Shown: positions 8,768 through 17,533 of the stretch, piece after piece
Layout of the letters: every line of letters begins with the position of its first letter
How positions within the stretch are numbered: the first letter of the stretch is position 1
Assembly: GCA_900319225.1 (NCBI GenBank)
Contig: ONNV01000002.1
Location: 62,001 to 126,000, forward strand
From: an uncultured Prevotellaceae bacterium
GTDB taxonomy: Bacteria > Bacteroidota > Bacteroidia > Bacteroidales > Bacteroidaceae
Direction: 5' to 3'
Length of the DNA stretch: 64,000 bases
Made by a program: the position numbers and the translations under genes
Notes under the pieces: model-generated
What the model saw: only the letters and a program-made list of their open reading frames with translations
Databases searched by the model: none
What the model was told of the DNA's origin: nothing

Positions 8768-9274
8768 TTATTGATTTTCATTGTTTTTACAATATTCACG
8801 TACGGCTGTCAGTGCTGTAAACAGACGTGATTTCACTGTGCCCTCAGGAATGTTGCATACCCGGGCAATCTCTGTCAGAGGCAGTTCCTCCTCATATCTT
8901 AAAAGGAACACCACCTTTTGCGGTTCGGGAAGACGGCCGATAGCATTGCGCAGCATCTGGTTGCGCTGCTCCTGTTCCAGGTGATCGGTCTCAGTTACAG
9001 GCTCTTTCTTATCGGCATTCTCAACATACTCCATGACGGTCATACGGCGGCGGTACTCGTTCTTGAGCATGTTGTATGCTATGGAGAACATCCAGGTGCT
9101 GAAAGGCCGTCCGGCATCATAGCTCTCTCTGGCAGACCACAGACGGGTAAACAGGTCCTGCGTAAGGTCTCGGGCCAGTTCTCGGTCATAGCCGGTCATC
9201 CTCAGGAAGAAACCTTGGGCACGCGGGCCGTGCTCAAGGTAGAGGGTTCGGAACGTATCAGCGGTCAATCTCAT
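8768..9274 (-). CDS. ECF-type RNA polymerase sigma factor (sigma-70 family)
   Basis: 168 aa. Region 2 is visible at about residues 20-75 (DLTQDLFTRLWSARESYDAG, FSTWMFSIAYNMLKNEYRRR). Region 4 is at about 110-160 (AIGRLPEPQKVVFLLRYEEE, ARVCNIPEGTVKSRLFTALT, the helix-turn-helix that reads -35 DNA). It directs RNA polymerase to specific promoters, probably under control of the following membrane protein. The start overlaps the upstream 403-aa gene by 17 bp, suggesting coupled translation. Confidence 0.92.
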   Translation of the reverse strand: MRLTADTFRTLYLEHGPRAQGFFLRMTGYDRELARDLTQDLFTRLWSARESYDAGRPFSTWMFSIAYNMLKNEYRRRMTVMEYVENADKKEPVTETDHLEQEQRNQMLRNAIGRLPEPQKVVFLLRYEEELPLTEIARVCNIPEGTVKSRLFTALTAVREYCKNNENQ

Positions 9275-10469
9275 CGTAGTAATGCTTCAATGTGAATTGA
9301 TCCTCCTTGCTGTCCGGGTCACAGACGTGCTCCTTGTACATATCCACAATGTGAATCATTATCCTGCGCAGTTTGTCATACTCGGACTTGAGCCCTTGAG
9401 CCTTGTAATAATCCAGCAAAGACTTGAAGTTGGCAATGTAATTGAGACTGAGTTTGTAAGCAATCCTGTCAAACGTATCGGCCGAGAATGATTCAAGCAG
9501 ATAGTCTGTGAGATAGACCGACTCAAAGTTCCTGCGTTTGGCTGAGAGATTGTCATATCGGCGCGTACTGTATCTGTTTATCAGACCTTCTGAGTACAGA
9601 TGCTCTCTGAAATTCTGATTACTCAGTGTGCAGGAGAAATAGACGGTACGTCCGGAGTTCTGGGCGATATAGAAAATAAGGTTGTCAAGCCACTGGTTCA
9701 TCTCCTTCTGATCGCTGAATGTTTCAGGTTCCTCATATGGCTCCAAGCCTAACTGGCGGAATAATGTCTTACGATATTCTGGTTTCCACAGCATGCTCTC
9801 GTTTATGACAATACGGTCCTGGAAAAGTCCTTTGCCATACTGTATCATAAGAGGACTGAAAGTGTCGATGTCGCCCCCCACAAAGAGGATGCTGTTTTGC
9901 TCCATGCCTGCCAGTGCGTTATAGAAGAATGCAAGGGTGGCGTATGAGTAATCGCCGGATTCATACCATTTCTTAAGGATTCCGGGCATAAGGTCGGTCC
10001 TGCCTGCCTGAGTCAGATATATCACATATTGGGGATATAACAGCTCAAAGTCAGGTCGCATCTGAATTGCCTTGAGCATGTTGTCCTGAAGGTCATCGGG
10101 CTTATTGTTATAGCTGACGAAATGGCCGCACTCATAATCGATGATATAGCGAGCGTAACTCTCAGGGCGCTCTTTGTGAAGCCTGTATGCTATGTCGGTC
10201 AGAGCTTTGTCATAGACATCCTGGTCGGACATACCGGACATATGATAGTAACGTGTGGCTGTAAACCAGTAGTACCAGGCATCATCATTATCGGGATTCT
10301 TATTGACCTCTTTCTCCCAGAGTGAGGCCTGGTGAGCATACCACTGCGCGTCATGCTCGGTCTTAATGAATGAAACAATCTTTTCGGGTTTGTCTTTCCG
10401 GGTCTGCGCCGTTACGATAGCGGTTGCTAATACCGCCATTATAAACAAGGGGATAAGTATCTTTTTCAT
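9258..10469 (-). CDS. Exported protein of unknown function
   Basis: 403 aa with a signal peptide (MKKILIPLFIMAVLATAIVTAQ). The mature part is rich in aromatic residues and helices (AQWYAHQASLWEKEVN, DDAWYYWFTATRYYHMSG), reminiscent of TPR-like helical pairs in the first third. I do not recognise the family. It is the first gene of the operon with the sigma factor (17-bp overlap), the membrane protein and the TonB-domain protein, so it may take part in the stress or envelope response that the sigma factor controls. Confidence 0.7.
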   Translation of the reverse strand: MKKILIPLFIMAVLATAIVTAQTRKDKPEKIVSFIKTEHDAQWYAHQASLWEKEVNKNPDNDDAWYYWFTATRYYHMSGMSDQDVYDKALTDIAYRLHKERPESYARYIIDYECGHFVSYNNKPDDLQDNMLKAIQMRPDFELLYPQYVIYLTQAGRTDLMPGILKKWYESGDYSYATLAFFYNALAGMEQNSILFVGGDIDTFSPLMIQYGKGLFQDRIVINESMLWKPEYRKTLFRQLGLEPYEEPETFSDQKEMNQWLDNLIFYIAQNSGRTVYFSCTLSNQNFREHLYSEGLINRYSTRRYDNLSAKRRNFESVYLTDYLLESFSADTFDRIAYKLSLNYIANFKSLLDYYKAQGLKSEYDKLRRIMIHIVDMYKEHVCDPDSKEDQFTLKHYYDEIDR

Positions 10470-10537
10470 TTTTGTTCTGATTTGTGTAATGACAATTGAA
10501 GTTGTTTTTTGAAGCGCTTCACGATTGCATACACGTG

Positions 10538-10578
10538 AATATGAAAAAAGTTCGCCACAGGAGCGAACTTTTCATATT
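10538..10578 (-). terminator. Terminator after propeller lipoprotein gene
   Basis: Long stem (10538-10555 with 10563-10578, core AAGTTCGC/GCGAACTT, with extra A residues bulged in one arm). It overlaps the stop codon at 10577-10579; T-rich on the minus strand. Confidence 0.75.
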
Positions 10579-11677
10579 AATTGTTGAATTCAAATCGCAT
10601 AAGGACCGGATTGCCTTCAGGGGATATCCTGGAGAGTATCTCTTTATCAAGCTTTTCTCCGTTAGCCATGATAAAGCCTGATGCCGATGAGTATGTAATC
10701 AACGCCTTGTCACACAGGTAATATCCGTATCCGGGGAACGGGGTGGAACACAATCCCTGCTCCTGCAGGCAGTAGTTGTAGCACTTGTTGGCATCGAGGT
10801 CATTTATGGCCATGAAATCCTTTATGCCGTATCCGTCCAGATACATGCTGTAGGTAACGACAAGTTTGTTGCCGACCATTGCGGCCGAGTTGAACTTTCT
10901 TACATATTCAGTATTCATGACCAGTTCATTAAAGGCCACAATATCCTCCATCTCGCTCTGCGGGTAACGCTTGTTGTTGGTGAACTCAAATTCAGCTATC
11001 TGTCTCGGGGCGTTTCCGTCATACTCAAAGATGCGGTAATCAAAAGGCTTGAAATAGAAAATGGAACTGCCTTGCCTGTTCAGGAACTTGCCGCTCAGGA
11101 TAAAACTGGTGTTCTGGCTGAAATCATCCCATGAATCCAGTATCTCTCCATTACGGGAGATCTTGACATAGTTCTTAAGACTGTTGTTGCAGTTATTTGA
11201 AAACAGCAGTATGTAACTATCCTCAACGGCCATGTCAAAATACTGTTCATCAAGGTTTATCTCACTGAGGAACTCCCCGTCAAAAGAGTAGGTCAGTATT
11301 TTCTTCTCAAAGCTGGAGAGAACATATACCTCATCTCCAAAAACATCAATACTTCTTATATCAAGATACTCTCCGCGTCCCCGTCCCTGACGTGCTATCT
11401 TGGAGATATATTTTCCATCCTTGTCAAACCTGAATATTACATTACGGGAATCAAGGATGAAATAGGTGTCATCATAGATCTTTATGCTCTTTATGTCACC
11501 CATAAGAATGTCATCCGCAGTTTCAAGAGGGATTATCTGTCGGGATGTAAAATGTGAGTCCGGGTTCTTGTCCCATTTTGTGGCATCAACCTTTACGGGT
11601 CCCTGGGCATCATCGGCACAGGATATGGTGAACAGGCTTATAATTGCTATTGCGGTGTAAAGAGATAATCGTTTCAT
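10577..11677 (-). CDS. 6-bladed beta-propeller lipoprotein
   Basis: 366 aa. The signal peptide ends in a lipobox (LFTISC, Cys at about residue 20), so it is an outer- or inner-membrane lipoprotein. The body has repeating propeller strands (SIKIYDDTYFILDSRNVIFR, RSIDVFGDEVYVLSSFEKKI, VRKFNSAAMVGNKLVVTYSM) with the RQGRGRGEYLDI signature typical of the Bacteroidetes 6-bladed propeller lipoproteins. Ligand unknown. Related lipoproteins lie at 11720 and 14129 on the same strand, so this is a local paralogous cluster. Confidence 0.8.
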   Translation of the reverse strand: MKRLSLYTAIAIISLFTISCADDAQGPVKVDATKWDKNPDSHFTSRQIIPLETADDILMGDIKSIKIYDDTYFILDSRNVIFRFDKDGKYISKIARQGRGRGEYLDIRSIDVFGDEVYVLSSFEKKILTYSFDGEFLSEINLDEQYFDMAVEDSYILLFSNNCNNSLKNYVKISRNGEILDSWDDFSQNTSFILSGKFLNRQGSSIFYFKPFDYRIFEYDGNAPRQIAEFEFTNNKRYPQSEMEDIVAFNELVMNTEYVRKFNSAAMVGNKLVVTYSMYLDGYGIKDFMAINDLDANKCYNYCLQEQGLCSTPFPGYGYYLCDKALITYSSASGFIMANGEKLDKEILSRISPEGNPVLMRFEFNN

Positions 11678-11719
11678 GACTGTTTTCTAATTATTGGTTG
11701 GGTTTCCAAAAGTACTTAT

Positions 11720-12880
11720 TTATTCCGGCATTTCAATGTCAGCTATGTAAAACTGCTCGTCATCGTCAATGGCGATGAGTTTACCGGTCTTGTCGTCTAT
11801 GTAGAAATTGGTGATGGGCGTATCGGGAATGAGGTCTGCAATGAACTCTCCGCTCCAGGTGAATACGCGGATGGAGGCATCTATAGGCTTGTCCTCATGA
11901 TCCTCCTCATAAACGGTGTTATGGTCATACAAGACATAGATGTAATCCCCGTAGGTTACAACCTGACAGGCTCCTTCCACTATCTTTGAAGGGCTTCCTG
12001 TATCTGCAATATCAACAATATCCAGACAATCCGGACCTCTTAGACCAAACATATCGCCTGTTTCCAAGTCAATGAATGTCATGCGGTCCTGTTTGGCATC
12101 CGCTACAACCACCTTGCGGCCGTCATGGGATAACCTTACGATAGAGAAATATAGAAATTGAGCCCAGTAATCCTCCTTGAAATGAGGCAGTTTGGGGTAT
12201 ATGTCAAACGTTGTGATACTGCTGTCCGGCTTTACAAGAGTGTATGATGGGGGATTGAATTCAATCTCGGGCATGTTGGTTACTGAATAACTGCCGTCAG
12301 GGTTTTCGGTGACGTTGGAGGCCGAAAGGATAATTTCATTATAGGTTACTCCAATGTATTGGAAATAAGAGCCGTCACTGCGGAACAGCGTGTTGAAACT
12401 GTTGGCTCTGTATATGAAGTCCGGGATTTTCAACAGCTTCTGCGGTTTAAGGTTGGCCCCGTTCCTGATGGAACCGGTCAGGTTGTAGCGGTACATGTAG
12501 TCCGGATCCTTAACTATCAGATGGCGTTCACCGTCAATGATGCTGTTCTGGTCACAATATGAAACCGTCAGGAACTCGTTGCCGGCACGTCCGCTGGGAG
12601 AGAGCCTGGCTATTACGTTTCCGGAGTAATCAAATACCTTGATGAGTGCCTGGTTATCGCTGGTTATGGCTACAATCATGGAGTCCACGGCAATGATATC
12701 ATGAACGCCAAAGCATTCCAGGTCTATATGGTTCAACTTAAGATCGTACTTGGGTACATCGGTTGCACAGGTAATCTCACGCGGAGAGTAGTATACGTTT
12801 TTCTTTTGCTTACAGGAGACCAGTGAGAGAAGCATTATTGCCGATGCTGCAACAATGACGGATTGGAAAGGATTTCTCAT
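11720..12880 (-). CDS. BF3164-like propeller lipoprotein
   Basis: 386 aa from MRNPFQSVIVAASAIMLLSL with lipobox LVSC (an in-frame ATG two codons upstream at 12886 is also possible). The sequence GRAGNEFLTV and the spacing of strands (AVDSMIVAITSDNQALIKVF, GRKVVVADAKQDRMTFIDL, YGDYIYVLYDHNTV) are those of BF3164-like propeller proteins. Ends with a vicinal acidic stretch (IAIDDDEQFYIADIEMPE). Unknown ligand. The gap to the next gene is 42 bp, so it is likely co-transcribed with the propeller gene at 10577. Confidence 0.8.
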   Translation of the reverse strand: MRNPFQSVIVAASAIMLLSLVSCKQKKNVYYSPREITCATDVPKYDLKLNHIDLECFGVHDIIAVDSMIVAITSDNQALIKVFDYSGNVIARLSPSGRAGNEFLTVSYCDQNSIIDGERHLIVKDPDYMYRYNLTGSIRNGANLKPQKLLKIPDFIYRANSFNTLFRSDGSYFQYIGVTYNEIILSASNVTENPDGSYSVTNMPEIEFNPPSYTLVKPDSSITTFDIYPKLPHFKEDYWAQFLYFSIVRLSHDGRKVVVADAKQDRMTFIDLETGDMFGLRGPDCLDIVDIADTGSPSKIVEGACQVVTYGDYIYVLYDHNTVYEEDHEDKPIDASIRVFTWSGEFIADLIPDTPITNFYIDDKTGKLIAIDDDEQFYIADIEMPE

Positions 12881-13040
12881 AAACAAATCGCAGTCAATTA
12901 TTGGATTAACTGACTGCGAATATATGAAAATACTGCCGTATTTTCCAAAACCTCCGGTTCCCGGTCCTGAAAGAGTGGATATGAGGATGCAATTAACTTT
13001 TTTTACTTCAATTCTTTATCAGAAACTACATCTATTAGTT

Positions 13041-13048
13041 TACATTTG
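13041..13048 (+). promoter_or_regulatory. -7 box before the small ABC module
   Basis: TACATTTG lies 37 bp before the ATG at 13086. The 12887-13085 gap contains this box and no gene. Confidence 0.5.
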
Positions 13049-13085
13049 TTTCCGGTATTGACCTTATTCCAATTACAACCCGTTA

Positions 13086-13433
13086 ATGACTCTATTGCGT
13101 AAATTAGGATTGTCATTCAGATATGGCAGCAACTATTTTGTGGTGGCCGGCCTGGTGTCATTATGCACGTTTGTCATCGTGGGTGTGAATTCGGGTGATA
13201 CAGAAGGACTGTCAGAAGGGATATTCCTATGCAAGATACTCAAGCTCCTTTCCGTTCCTATCATACTATATCTTTTCCGTAAGTTTGACCGTAGCAGTGC
13301 CATATACTTCTGGCTCAATCTTGGCATCAGCAGGACGGAATACTATGTCATTCCCATTGTGATAGAGTATATATTTTTCAGGTTGCTTGTCTATGTGGCA
13401 CCGCCGTTGTTCGCCTTTTTACATTTGAATTGA
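13086..13433 (+). CDS. Small membrane protein, likely partner of the ABC ATPase
   Basis: 115 aa with three hydrophobic segments (NYFVVAGLVSLCTFVIVGVN; SVPIILYLFRKF; IEYIFFRLLVYVAPPLFAFL). It is followed 1 bp later by an ABC ATPase gene, so the two are probably one unit and this protein would be the (very short) membrane part. It resembles no permease family I know, and most ABC permeases are far larger. Divergent from the flanking lipoprotein genes. Confidence 0.6.
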   Translation: MTLLRKLGLSFRYGSNYFVVAGLVSLCTFVIVGVNSGDTEGLSEGIFLCKILKLLSVPIILYLFRKFDRSSAIYFWLNLGISRTEYYVIPIVIEYIFFRLLVYVAPPLFAFLHLN

Positions 13434-13434
13434 T

Positions 13435-14106
13435 ATGGAGCAGGAGGATGAGAACGGAAAACTGCTGATAGACAGCGTGCAGCTGCACTTTGGTGAAAAT
13501 ACGGTCCTGCAGAGTGCGTACGTGACATCTTACAAGGGTAGGGTGACCGGTGTACTGGGCCGTAACGGTACCGGAAAATCGTGCCTGTTCAAGTGTATCA
13601 TGGGCGGTATCCGGCCTCAGAACAAGTATATCCGTCTGAACGATGAACCGCGCACGGATTACGGGCATATAGGACTACGTGTTAAGTACCTGCCTCAGGA
13701 TCATTTCATTCCGCCCGGCATAACCCTGCCCCAAGCATATGAGTTGTATGGAGTTGATTATGAGGGCCTGGTCCGGTTTGACGATAAATATGACTGTTAC
13801 CGCAACCATAAGGTGAAGATGCTGTCAGGCGGTGACCGAAGGATTGCGGAACTCTACCTTATCCTTAATTCCGATGCCGAATTCTGCATTCTTGACGAGC
13901 CGTTCTCTAATATCGCCCCCGTTTATGATGATAAGATCCGTGCCATGATCAGTGAGCAGAAAGCCAATAAAGGCATCATAGTAACAGACCACATCTATGA
14001 GGAGATACTACGTGTGGCCGATGACCTGTTCCTGCTCCGTGACGGTTTCACATACCAAATCCACTCCCGTGACGACCTGGTACGTCTGGGGTATATCATG
14101 TCATAA
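13435..14106 (+). CDS. ABC transporter ATP-binding protein
   Basis: 223 aa. Walker A GRNGTGKS (about residue 41), Q-loop in KYLPQDHF, signature LSGGD (about 130), Walker B EFCILDEPF (about 152) and the H-loop VTDHIYEE (about 185) are all present, so it should be active. It hydrolyses ATP to drive transport or a mechanical step, with the small membrane protein upstream as the only visible partner. The two form an island of opposite strand between propeller lipoproteins. Confidence 0.88.
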   Translation: MEQEDENGKLLIDSVQLHFGENTVLQSAYVTSYKGRVTGVLGRNGTGKSCLFKCIMGGIRPQNKYIRLNDEPRTDYGHIGLRVKYLPQDHFIPPGITLPQAYELYGVDYEGLVRFDDKYDCYRNHKVKMLSGGDRRIAELYLILNSDAEFCILDEPFSNIAPVYDDKIRAMISEQKANKGIIVTDHIYEEILRVADDLFLLRDGFTYQIHSRDDLVRLGYIMS

Positions 14107-14128
14107 GACCTGCAGTCTGCAGCGCCGC

Positions 14129-15319
14129 TTAATTCAAGTCCTTGAACCTGAACTGCAGCAGGATGGGGTTGTCTTCATTCTGGGCCTTGAAAGCATCCAG
14201 AATCTGCTGCCCGAGTCCGGACATGGGCACTGACTCATCGATTTGGGGCGCGCTGGTCATTTGAAAGACATATGATGTTCCGTTCACTCCATACGGCTCG
14301 AGTTCAAATATCAGTCCCGGGATTCTTAGCTCCGAATATTGGACGCTCTTGCTCCCGTCGGTTACATAGAAATGCATGAAACCTTTTATGTTTTCATACT
14401 GATCCTGACTATAGATGAAACTGAGCAGGTTGCCGTTCTTTACGGGATAATAGTAGAGTATCTGCGAACCGTCTTCCAGATATTGCGGAAGTTCAAAAAC
14501 ATAAGGGCTCCAATGCGTGGGGTCGTCTGCATATTGTTTGGGTAATCCTTTGTCTGCGAATGTGAAGCTGAATTCAAGTTTCAGACTGTCATTATCGTCA
14601 ATGCTGTAAATCTCATTGTTGTAACCAAATAAACCTATCAGCGGATTCTTGTAGCTTGTAAACTGATGATTGTAGAATGTGGGCGAGATCCGGTTCTCTG
14701 AGAATTGACCGTAATCGACTACGGGCATTACTGTATCGGGCAGGAACTTGGCCATTGCTATTCCACGTTCCTCAAGATCCCCATGGTCCGGCGCAATAAG
14801 GGTGCGGCCGTCGCCCATATGCACCGACTTCTCAAAGCCTATCATGGGGTATGAATGCTTACTGCCCAAATACTCCAGCCCGGGCAGCCTGAAGGAATAG
14901 CTCTTGGGGTTCGTATAGTCAGAATCGTATAAGGCCAACAAGTGCTCATCCTTAAAATATATGAAGTTTTTCAGCCCCAGATATTCGTCGTGTCCGCGTC
15001 CAAACCTGTTAATGGTACCAAGACAATTGCCGTCATAATCAAATACACAAATATATTTAAAGCCCGGACCACCATTCACGTCCTCGCTTTGGGAAATACC
15101 AAAGAAATAGTCGTCCTGGAAGAAAAATATGCTGATACCCGGAATAGGTTTGTCTGATTTAAGGGGAATGATCCGGATGTCACATGCAACGTCTTCCAAT
15201 ACGGCCTCTACAGCCTTATCGGGATCAATAAGTACTACACCGGTATCTTTCCTGCCGCATGATACGCAGGCAAGCATCATTAATGACATTAAACAAACAA
15301 TAGGACTAAAGGATCTCAT
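14129..15319 (-). CDS. 6-bladed beta-propeller lipoprotein
   Basis: 396 aa. Lipobox LACVSC at the end of the signal peptide (MRSFSPIVCLMSLMMLACVS). Propeller strands follow (ISIFFFQDDYFFGISQSEDV, YICVFDYDGNCLGTINRFGR, GHDEYLGLKNFIYFKDEHLL) with the RFGRGHDEYLGL signature shared with its paralogues. It lies 18 bp after the XRE regulator gene at 15338, on the same strand, so it may be co-transcribed with it. Ligand unknown. Confidence 0.8.
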   Translation of the reverse strand: MRSFSPIVCLMSLMMLACVSCGRKDTGVVLIDPDKAVEAVLEDVACDIRIIPLKSDKPIPGISIFFFQDDYFFGISQSEDVNGGPGFKYICVFDYDGNCLGTINRFGRGHDEYLGLKNFIYFKDEHLLALYDSDYTNPKSYSFRLPGLEYLGSKHSYPMIGFEKSVHMGDGRTLIAPDHGDLEERGIAMAKFLPDTVMPVVDYGQFSENRISPTFYNHQFTSYKNPLIGLFGYNNEIYSIDDNDSLKLEFSFTFADKGLPKQYADDPTHWSPYVFELPQYLEDGSQILYYYPVKNGNLLSFIYSQDQYENIKGFMHFYVTDGSKSVQYSELRIPGLIFELEPYGVNGTSYVFQMTSAPQIDESVPMSGLGQQILDAFKAQNEDNPILLQFRFKDLN

Positions 15320-15337
15320 AATGCAAATAATTTATTA

Positions 15338-15538
15338 TCAGTCAGTATCTTCAAGTTCAAACAGGGCCTCTATCGTTACACCGAATACACGGGCCATTTT
15401 CAGGGCCAGTACGGTCGAGGGGTTGAACTTGCCTTGCTCTATGGCTACGATAGTCTGGCGGGTCACGCCGGTCTTATCGGCCAGGTCCTGTTGGGTCATG
15501 CGCACGCGGGCGCGTTCCACTCTGAGATTATTCTTCAT
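15338..15538 (-). CDS. XRE-family helix-turn-helix regulator (YozG/Cro-like)
   Basis: 66 aa, the size of the compact Cro/YozG regulators. The HTH is QQDLADKTGVTRQTIVAIEQ (about residues 16-35) with GKFNPSTVLALKMARVFGV after it. Such regulators are often paired with a membrane protein of the DUF2178 type, and here the upstream membrane gene overlaps it by 11 bp. It probably controls its own operon. Confidence 0.9.
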   Translation of the reverse strand: MKNNLRVERARVRMTQQDLADKTGVTRQTIVAIEQGKFNPSTVLALKMARVFGVTIEALFELEDTD

Positions 15539-16070
15539 CGTTCAACTCCCGGTTTTGTTTCCACAAAGATAACTTGAAAATCAGCAGATAGTATCCCATA
15601 AAGGCTGGTACTCCTGTCGGTATCTTCAGAATCATGTTGATTTTGCCCATTGTGGTAGGTGAAGTAAGATGTACCAGGAAAGGTGTAGTAATAAACATCA
15701 ATAATGCCCAGACAATGTATATGATAACGATAGTGACAAGTGCCTGATGGCGGATTTCTACTATTCTCTCATCTTCCTGTATTTCCTGTGACAGCGCCAT
15801 GAGAGCGAATGATATAGGGGTAAACAACAATACCAGTGCCGATGCCCATCCGGATCCGATAGGGGCGTTAATGGGTTCGTTACTGATTATTATATCTCCG
15901 TTCTTTTTCTGCACTTCTGTGCGTTTATATTCAATTTTAGGTTGTGTTTGCGGAATCAAGTCGTATGTAATGGCTTTAAAGCAAACTATGCATAACAGAA
16001 CGCAAACCGCAAAGATTACAAACCCTATTTTCTGCCATTTGTGGTCCAGAAGATGATGTTTTTTTCTCAT
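15528..16070 (-). CDS. Membrane protein paired with XRE regulator
   Basis: 180 aa with four hydrophobic segments (IGFVIFAVCVLLCIVCFKAI; WASALVLLFTPISFALMA; ALVTIVIIYIVWALLMFITT; GVPAFMGYYLLIFKLSLW). The segment QEIQEDERIVEIRHQA lies in a loop, as in small proteins encoded beside YozG-type regulators. Transported or sensed molecule unknown. Overlaps the regulator gene by 11 bp. Confidence 0.7.
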   Translation of the reverse strand: MRKKHHLLDHKWQKIGFVIFAVCVLLCIVCFKAITYDLIPQTQPKIEYKRTEVQKKNGDIIISNEPINAPIGSGWASALVLLFTPISFALMALSQEIQEDERIVEIRHQALVTIVIIYIVWALLMFITTPFLVHLTSPTTMGKINMILKIPTGVPAFMGYYLLIFKLSLWKQNRELNDEE

Positions 16071-16179
16071 AATTCAAGTTGTTTTAAAGGTTAATGATGG
16101 CGCAAAAGTAAACAATACATTACATTAAAACAACAAAACACGACAAAAAAGTTATAAAACTATACATTTTTGTCTTTCT

Positions 16180-16319
16180 GCCAAAGTGTCCCACAACAGA
16201 GTGGCTCACAGGGCTTGTGGGCTGGCTCGTTGTGGGACATGGGCGCTAAATGAAGCAGTGTCCCACACTTACCCGCGTGAGAAGGTGTTCACGGTGGGGT
16301 TAGTTTGGGACACTTTGGC
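16180..16319. repeat. 140-bp palindromic intergenic element, copy B
   Basis: Starts GCCAAAGTGTCCCACA (16180-16195) and ends with its near complement (16304-16319). The internal GTGTCCCACA at offset 79 pairs with the right end around ACCCGC / GGTGGGGT. The left half forms its own hairpin (GTCCCACAA with TTGTGGGAC at 16230-16238). Same length and layout as copy A although the middle has diverged. It starts 14 bp after the M56 gene stop. Confidence 0.75.
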
Positions 16320-16333
16320 AAAGGAGCTAGTCC

Positions 16334-17521
16334 TTATTCTTGTGGCTCGGATAATGTCTCAACTACCTCCTGGGGAGTGTACGGCTGGCCGTCAACCAAA
16401 ACCTTTGATATGGTCTTGCCGTTAACGGTGATGGTGCCGTCGTCACTGACCTCAACACCCGGAATGTTGGGAATGAGCTCCATCAGTGACTTTTGTTCAA
16501 GCTGGCTGTTTGCGGGAACAGCCATTTCAATGTCATCATAATTCATCCTTGCGGTAGCTACTACATTCTGCGGCTGGTCATAATCCAATGTCGCATTGTA
16601 GACCGTACGCGCAGTCTGAGTCCTGGCACTGTCAGCCTCCAGGGCTGAATAATCATAAACGTAATTAACCTCCCGTTTGGCATTAACTGCCAGACAAATG
16701 CAAACCATGGGGAGAAGCCAGAGTGCCTTTGAGGCGCTCCTGGCGGTGGTCTCTTTCTTTTCCATCATAAAAATTCTGTTTTTTAAAATACTGTGATTGA
16801 AGTTATTGGCTATTGTATAACCGTTCATTGCTGCAGCCTTGCTTATGAGCAGGCGTTGGTAACTGCGCAGGTCCGTTCCGGCACGCAGTACGGCATCATC
16901 GGCCTCAAATTCGTGGACGGCACGCAGGTCCATACGCAGCAGCCATATGGCGGGGTTGAACCACTGTGCGGCCGATATGATATCAACCAGCATCACGTCA
17001 AATGAGTGGCCTAATGATACATGTGCGTTCTCATGACGTATGATCTCCCTGCAACCGGACTGCCAATCGGCCCGGGACACTATGATGTGGCCCATCCAGC
17101 TGAATGAAGGTCCGTTACCATCCATGATGAGTACCTGGGTACCGTCGGGGAGAGTCTCCTTATGCGCGTTCTTTATCATTCTGCGCAGGCGGATGATGGA
17201 GAGCGTAATCTTTACCAGCACAAACAGTACGCCACCCAGATATGCGGCAAGCAATGCGGTATGCCACCACGGGGTGTGCGGCATCACGGGATTGGCGGCG
17301 GCAACGGCTGTGTGGCTGAGCGCCGGGGTAAAAGGCACTGATACTGTCTTGTGGAAGGTAATGATGCACAAGGGGAGAAGAAACGATACAACAGCTGTAC
17401 CCAGCAGAACGATCCTGTTCAATCTGTGCCAGGTGTCGCGGCTGAGCATGAGTCTGTAGAAGAGGTAGAAAACAGCCATTATGACTGCCACCTTTATTTG
17501 ATATATCAGAAAAGTAACCAT
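16334..17521 (-). CDS. M56 family metallopeptidase (BlaR1/MecR1-like) with plug-like tail
   Basis: 395 aa integral membrane sensor-protease. N-terminal membrane segments (IYQIKVAVIMAVFYLFYRLM, WHTALLAAYLGGVLFVLV) precede the zinc motif IIRHENAHVSLGHS (HExxH, about residue 162) and VHEFEADD (third ligand region). A further membrane segment (ALWLLPMVCICLAVN) leads to an outer tail with VVATARMNYD and ITVNGKTISKVLVDGQPY, which resembles the plug start of TonB-dependent receptors. It follows the BlaI-type repressor gene (12-bp gap). The family senses a signal and cleaves the repressor. Confidence 0.9.
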   Translation of the reverse strand: MVTFLIYQIKVAVIMAVFYLFYRLMLSRDTWHRLNRIVLLGTAVVSFLLPLCIITFHKTVSVPFTPALSHTAVAAANPVMPHTPWWHTALLAAYLGGVLFVLVKITLSIIRLRRMIKNAHKETLPDGTQVLIMDGNGPSFSWMGHIIVSRADWQSGCREIIRHENAHVSLGHSFDVMLVDIISAAQWFNPAIWLLRMDLRAVHEFEADDAVLRAGTDLRSYQRLLISKAAAMNGYTIANNFNHSILKNRIFMMEKKETTARSASKALWLLPMVCICLAVNAKREVNYVYDYSALEADSARTQTARTVYNATLDYDQPQNVVATARMNYDDIEMAVPANSQLEQKSLMELIPNIPGVEVSDDGTITVNGKTISKVLVDGQPYTPQEVVETLSEPQE

Positions 17522-17533
17522 GAGTGTGAGCGT

